A stretch of DNA of 64,000 nucleotides from Natrinema gelatinilyticum (GTDB taxonomy: Archaea > Halobacteriota > Halobacteria > Halobacteriales > Natrialbaceae), in contig NZ_CP100757.1 of assembly GCF_024266705.1 (NCBI RefSeq), positions 372,001 through 436,000 of the forward strand, written 5' to 3'. This document shows positions 59,989-64,000 of the stretch, piece by piece (position 1 is the stretch's first letter; each line of letters opens with the position of its first letter). The notes under the pieces are model-generated. The model did no database searches and had not been told where the DNA came from. It saw nothing but the letters and a program-made list of their open reading frames with translations. A program made the position numbers and the translations under genes.

Positions 59989-60924
59989 TCAAGCAGACTC
60001 AGCATGATCAGCCGCGGTCCTCGCGTCCTCGATCGAAACGTCGTCTCGGAGAAGAGCTTCGACGAAGAATTCTCCGGCTTTGAACGAGGAGCGGACCATC
60101 GGTCCCGACACCGAGTAGAGGAAGTTGAGCTCCTCTTCGGCGGCCTGTTTCCATACGTCGAATTTATCTGGGTGGACGTATTCGGATACTTCGAGATGGC
60201 GGGTGGACGGTTGGAGATATTGACCGAACGTGACGATGTCGACGTCGACGGCTCGAAGGTCGCTGAGCGTCTGATAGATCTCGTGATCGTACTCGCCAAC
60301 GCCAAGCATGAGTGACGTTTTCGTGTATATATCCGACTCAGAGCTCACCTGGCGTAATACCGATAATGACTGTTCGTACGATGCCCGGCGATCGCGGACG
60401 GGCCACTGGAGCCGCTCGACTGTTTCGACGTTGTGGGCGATAACGTCGGGCTCAGCGTCGATGATCTTGCGAACGAGGTCAGGTACCCCCTGGAAATCCG
60501 GAATGAGGACTTCGATGAGGATATTGGAATCGCGCCGTCGTATCGCACGAATCGTGCGTGCAAAGTGGCTCGCGCCTTGATCTGGGAGGTCGTCACGATC
60601 GACACTCGTCAGAACGACGTAGTCGAGCCCGATTTCTGTGACGGCGTCAGCGACGTTCTCTGGCTCGTTCGGATCTAGGGCGTCCATCCCACCGGTTTTG
60701 ACGTTGCAGAAGTTACAGCCCCGGGAGCAACGGTCACCCATCAGCATGAAGGTCGCGGTACCAGGACCATCGCGACCGCTCCAGCAATCGCCCAGATTGG
60801 GACAGTTCGCTTCTTCACAGACCGTGTGGAGATCGTGTTCGCGGAGTGTGGACTTGATGTCGGTGAAGCGTTCACCAGCCGGCGGTCGCATCTTTAACCA
60901 GGCTGGCTTCCGAGAACGGCTCAT
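59989..60924 (-). CDS. lipA: Lipoyl synthase
   Basis: A 311-aa radical-SAM enzyme with both clusters. The auxiliary cluster motif is VCEEANCPNLGDCW (Cys36, Cys41, Cys47), the SAM cluster is CSRGCNFCNV (Cys66, Cys70, Cys73), and the serine ligand block near the C-terminus is VRSSFKAGEF. It inserts two sulfurs into octanoyl groups on 2-oxoacid dehydrogenase E2 or GcvH proteins. The same-strand dihydrolipoyl dehydrogenase is 152 bp upstream, so the two probably serve the same lipoate enzyme. Confidence 0.93.
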   Translation of the reverse strand: MSRSRKPAWLKMRPPAGERFTDIKSTLREHDLHTVCEEANCPNLGDCWSGRDGPGTATFMLMGDRCSRGCNFCNVKTGGMDALDPNEPENVADAVTEIGLDYVVLTSVDRDDLPDQGASHFARTIRAIRRRDSNILIEVLIPDFQGVPDLVRKIIDAEPDVIAHNVETVERLQWPVRDRRASYEQSLSVLRQVSSESDIYTKTSLMLGVGEYDHEIYQTLSDLRAVDVDIVTFGQYLQPSTRHLEVSEYVHPDKFDVWKQAAEEELNFLYSVSGPMVRSSFKAGEFFVEALLRDDVSIEDARTAADHAESA

Positions 60925-61075
60925 ACGTAACTGGCTAGAAGAGGAAGGTAAAAAAGATATGCACGGTCACCAGAGAACCGTGATCACGAACACTTTCGGT
61001 AAGAGTCGTCGCCTACACTGTTTCGAGTGCAGCGGGATCCGACGAGAGATGTGCCAGCAGGAATACTGCCGTGAT

Positions 61076-62494
61076 TCATCGGTTGAGCGTATGGATGGCT
61101 TCACCGCGAGCGTTCGCAACCGCCTCCATAACGGCCTCGTTGAGTGTCGGATGCGTGTGAACCGTCGTGGCGACATCTGCGAGAGTGGCTTCCATTTCGA
61201 TAGCCAGCGCAAGCTCAGCGATGAGCTCCGAGGCGTCGGGACAGACCATCTGTGCACCGAGGATGGTCTCTGAGTTCCCGTTCGCGACGATTCGCACGAA
61301 TCCATCGGTCTCGCCGAGCGTGAGCGCACGTCCCGATGCCCGCATGGGCATGCGCCCAACGACGGGTTCGTGGCCTGCTTCTTCCGCTTCGGCTTCGGTC
61401 ATCCCGACCGTACAGATTTCGGGATCAGTGAACACCGCAGCTGGGATTGCCTGGGTGGTGAGCGTCGCAGGTTCGCCGGCGATAACGTCCGCTGCGACTT
61501 CGCCCTCTTTACTCGCTTTGTGCGCGAGCAACGGTTCGCCAGCAACGTCACCGACCGCGAACACGTGCTCGACGGCCGTCCGTGCCTGGTCGTCAGTTGG
61601 GATGAATCCCCAGTCGTCAGTTTCGATCCCTGCTGCCGGCAGGTTGAGCGTCTCGGTAACGGGTTTTCGGCCGACGGCGACGACGACGCGATTAGCGGAA
61701 TACTCAGAACGGTCGCCGTCTTCGGTTTCGGTTAACAGCCGGACGCCGTGGTTCGTCGATTCCCAGCTGTCGGCACCTTCGCCAAAGCGGAACGTTATGC
61801 CGAGGTCCTCGGCACGCTGTCTCACAACGCGGGAGATATCACGCTCGTACCCCGGCAAGACCTGGTCGAGCATCTCGACGACCGTTACGTCGACACCCAG
61901 TTTGGCGAACACTGTCGAGAGTTCCATTCCAATGTACCCTGCTCCGATAACGAGCAACTGGTCGGGGAGTGGCTCGAGTTCGAGCGCGTGTGTCGAAGAG
62001 AGGACGTGGTCGCCATCGAACACAAACCCGGGGAGTTCTACCGGGCGTGAGCCGGTGGCGATGATAGCGTGAGCGAAAGAAATTGAGCCCTGCTCGGTTC
62101 CATTCCGTGTGACTCGCACCGTCTGTTCGCTCGTGAACTCCGCGGTGCCGTCGACCACCGTCACGCCGTTCCCCTTGCAAAGTTTCTCGACGCCGCCAGT
62201 GAGTTGCGTTACAACATCGTCTTTCCAACCCATCATCGTCGAAAAGTCCACATCAATTTCAGCCCGGATGCCCATGTACTCGGTGTGTCTGGCTTCGTGT
62301 GCGACGTCAGTTGCTGTGATAAGCGCTTTTGAGGGAATGCAGCCGACGTTGAGACACGTCCCACCGTATGCATCTTTTTCCACAAGCGTCACATCGAGAT
62401 CAGACTGGGCTGCTCGAATCGCAGCTACATATCCGCCAGGGCCAGCACCGATAACTAATACATCTGTCTCTGTTGGGGGAGATTTTGCGGCCAT
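61076..62494 (-). CDS. lpdA: Dihydrolipoyl dehydrogenase (E3)
   Basis: A 472-aa flavoprotein. LVIGAGPGGYVAAIRAAQ binds FAD, GGTCLNVGCIPSKAL is the redox disulfide (Cys46, Cys51 region), LLVIGAGYIGMELSTVFAKL binds NAD, VFAVGDVAG is the second FAD contact, and THPTLNEAVMEA the C-terminal His-Glu pair of the partner subunit. It reoxidises dihydrolipoamide. E1 and E2 genes are not in the window. Confidence 0.92.
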   Translation of the reverse strand: MAAKSPPTETDVLVIGAGPGGYVAAIRAAQSDLDVTLVEKDAYGGTCLNVGCIPSKALITATDVAHEARHTEYMGIRAEIDVDFSTMMGWKDDVVTQLTGGVEKLCKGNGVTVVDGTAEFTSEQTVRVTRNGTEQGSISFAHAIIATGSRPVELPGFVFDGDHVLSSTHALELEPLPDQLLVIGAGYIGMELSTVFAKLGVDVTVVEMLDQVLPGYERDISRVVRQRAEDLGITFRFGEGADSWESTNHGVRLLTETEDGDRSEYSANRVVVAVGRKPVTETLNLPAAGIETDDWGFIPTDDQARTAVEHVFAVGDVAGEPLLAHKASKEGEVAADVIAGEPATLTTQAIPAAVFTDPEICTVGMTEAEAEEAGHEPVVGRMPMRASGRALTLGETDGFVRIVANGNSETILGAQMVCPDASELIAELALAIEMEATLADVATTVHTHPTLNEAVMEAVANARGEAIHTLNR

Positions 62495-62615
62495 CTTCTA
62501 GAGCCATCACACGAGTACGTAAAAAGTGTGACCCTTTTTCGGGGATATCACTATCCCCTACCGCGTAGTGAAGGGTACAATTATACCGTTCTAGACTAAT
62601 GGAGTAACTGAAGCA

Positions 62616-63557
62616 ATGTCATCGACGCTCAATTCCCAGGTCGAAGGGTATCTCCATGGCCTCTCAGAGCAGGGATTACCGCCACTGTACCGGCTGTCCC
62701 TGCAGGAAGCCCGTGAAACATACCGTGAACTCAGCGTGCCTGACGAGCCACCGAATACGGTCGCCTCTGTGACGGAGCGTACCGTGCCGGGACCAGCGAA
62801 AGACATCCTGGTTCGAATTTACACGCCGAATGAGAATGGCCCGCTACCGCCACTCGTGTTCTTCCACGGTGGTGGATGGATGCTCGGAGATCTGGATACG
62901 CACGACGCACTGTGCCGGGCACTCGCGAACGCGACCGAATGCGTCGTGATCTCCGTCGACTACCGACTTGCACCCGAACACCGGTTCCCGGCCGGACTCG
63001 AGGACTGTTACGCTGTGACCCAGTGGGTCGCGAACAACGCTGAGTCGGTCGGTGCGAAACCCGGGACGTTGGCCATCGCCGGGGACAGCGCCGGCGGGGC
63101 CCTCACAGTCGGCGTCGGACTGCTCGCGCGTGGTCGGGATGGCCCAGAGATCGACTATCAAGTGCTCGCCTATCCAGCCACGGACTACTCGTTCAACACG
63201 GACTCGTACGAGGAGAACGCACAGGGGTATTTCCTCACGCGAAAGGACATGGAACGATTCTGGAACGGGTACCTCCGGAGTGAACTGGACGGCCAGCATC
63301 CCTACGCATCGCCCCTTCGCACCCAGAACCTCGAGGGACTTCCGCCGTCGTTCGTCCTCACATGTGGATTCGACCCGCTTCGCGACGACGGCAGCAAATT
63401 CGCTGATCGACTGTCCGAAGCCGGCGTCCCGACCCAGCACGTGCAGTACGACGACATGATTCACGGATTCCTGACGATGCTCGACGATCCAGAGCTAGAT
63501 CGTGCACACGAAGCAATCGAGGAGATCGGTGACGCTGTCCGAAGTGTTCTCGAGTAA
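62616..63557 (+). CDS. HSL-family alpha/beta-hydrolase (carboxylesterase)
   Basis: A 313-aa hydrolase with the HSL oxyanion motif FFHGGGWMLGDLDTHD, DYRLAPEHRFPAGLEDCY, nucleophile motif IAGDSAGGALTVG (Ser158), CGFDPLRDDG (Asp) and MIHGFL (His). No signal peptide, so a cytoplasmic short-chain esterase. A TATA-like ATTATACC lies near 62578-62586, about 30-38 bp before the ATG at 62616. Its physiological ester is unknown. Confidence 0.88.
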   Translation: MSSTLNSQVEGYLHGLSEQGLPPLYRLSLQEARETYRELSVPDEPPNTVASVTERTVPGPAKDILVRIYTPNENGPLPPLVFFHGGGWMLGDLDTHDALCRALANATECVVISVDYRLAPEHRFPAGLEDCYAVTQWVANNAESVGAKPGTLAIAGDSAGGALTVGVGLLARGRDGPEIDYQVLAYPATDYSFNTDSYEENAQGYFLTRKDMERFWNGYLRSELDGQHPYASPLRTQNLEGLPPSFVLTCGFDPLRDDGSKFADRLSEAGVPTQHVQYDDMIHGFLTMLDDPELDRAHEAIEEIGDAVRSVLE

Positions 63558-63756
63558 TCTAGTTTGGTCGCGCAGTGAGAGCAGTCCAGAGCAGTTGTAT
63601 TGACGGTTCGATTAGGTATCGTCGAGGCGAATCGACCGGTTACAGCTTTGCCACATGGTATCGACTGCCCCTTGTTCCTTCCGAGAGACAGGGTCGGTCT
63701 CTCCCAGTTCGTCACTTTCGAAGGCGTTCAGGACCGCGACGTCGATCTAATTGCAG

Positions 63757-63777
63757 TGCTCTGTAGGATCGCTAGAC
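63757..63777 (+). repeat. Solo end of an IS5-type element
   Basis: TGCTCTGTAGGATCGCTAGAC is the left terminal repeat of the element at 13352. The following bases resemble that element only weakly (a shared TATCTTCGT about 30-40 bp in) and no transposase follows, so it is a decayed or solo end. Bases 63558-63756 hold nothing else recognisable. Confidence 0.55.
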
Positions 63778-63947
63778 AGCACCGCTGTGAGGAAATTATA
63801 TCTTCGTTGATAAATACTGCAACCGGCGAGTCAGGTGCGGGCGAAATCAGTGACGCGGCGCGTTCCGCGTTACCGCCGGTAAGACGCACAGGTTCGTCCG
63901 TCGTCGATCCTTCAGCACGTGGCGCTCGTGCATCGAGAACGCCCTGT

Positions 63948-64000
63948 CAGTTCTCGTCCGAGAGTTCCGTAAACCGTTCCAGATGGCGACCGAGGATCCG
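63948..64000 (-). CDS. C-terminal end of a gene entering from the right edge
   Basis: The minus strand reads RILGRHLERFTELSDEN followed by TGA at 63950-63948. The composition fits a haloarchaeal protein C-terminus. Too little is present to name it. Confidence 0.4.

Noticed and set aside
1..64000. tRNA or rRNA genes
   Set aside because: No cloverleaf-type GGTTCGAATCC-like T-arm with matching acceptor stem and no rRNA signature was found on reading. A covariance search would be needed to exclude them fully.

Overview
The window reads as haloarchaeal DNA, probably from a Natrialbales-type genome (Natrinema/Haloterrigena/Natronorubrum-like; lineage is inference). The reasons are the strongly acidic proteins, Asp/Glu-rich GC-biased codons, archaeal TATA boxes close to start codons, Tat/lipobox secretion signals, an Orc1/Cdc6 initiator with ORB-type repeats, an RdfA/SMC-like pair, a bacterio-opsin-activator HTH protein and haloarchaeal insertion sequences. 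No rRNA, tRNA or CRISPR array was seen. Much of the window is accessory: at least three near-complete insertion sequences, several transposase relics, three copies of a repeat that looks like the 3' end of a TnpB element, and about ten decayed genes.

Left part (1-10.2 kb). Decayed fragments are followed by a Bat-type regulator, a four-helix membrane protein and an orphan NodU/CmcH-type carbamoyltransferase. A minus-strand run (8252 down to 4357) looks like a redox or cytochrome-oxidase assembly operon: two cysteine-motif membrane proteins (one fused in frame to a winged-helix regulator), a small membrane protein, an SCO1-like lipoprotein with an in-frame TAG, a TlpA-like thioredoxin, CcdA and a broken thioredoxin. 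A secreted NodB-fold protein that has lost its catalytic motifs follows.

Middle (10.4-35.6 kb). After transposase relics comes a polyamine/amine nitrogen island. It holds an aldehyde dehydrogenase (PuuC-like), an Lrp/AsnC regulator, an ornithine cyclodeaminase/alanine dehydrogenase homologue, several class-III aminotransferases (PuuE-like candidates), an FAD amine oxidoreductase (PuuB-like), a class-I glutamine amidotransferase (PuuD-like), a glutamine-synthetase-like ligase (PuuA-like), a kinase/PLP-enzyme fusion, a PotBC/PotD/PotA-type importer and an agmatinase. Together these could import polyamines or make putrescine from agmatine, gamma-glutamylate it, oxidise it and hydrolyse it to GABA for transamination.

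Origin (36.4-39.5 kb). An orc1/cdc6 gene is flanked on both sides by ORB repeats, with an AT-rich stretch beside the left-hand ones. Direct copies of the TnpB-like repeat lie at 23.8 kb and 39.0 kb and bracket the transporter genes and the origin.

Right part (39.5-56 kb). A beta-galactoside/galactose island encodes a sugar ABC importer (MalE/F/G/K type), a DUF624 membrane protein, GH2 and GH5-like glycosidases, an SDR sugar dehydrogenase, galactonate dehydratase, KDG kinase and KD(P)G/KD(P)Gal aldolase, i.e. a De Ley-Doudoroff route. An ISH8-type element splits it, and it is probably controlled by an IclR-type regulator with two N-terminal HTH domains. An iron-type alcohol dehydrogenase follows. 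The end of the window has an rdfA-like/SMC-like pair, relics of an IS6 transposase and an aldehyde ferredoxin oxidoreductase, lipoyl synthase, dihydrolipoyl dehydrogenase and an HSL-type esterase.
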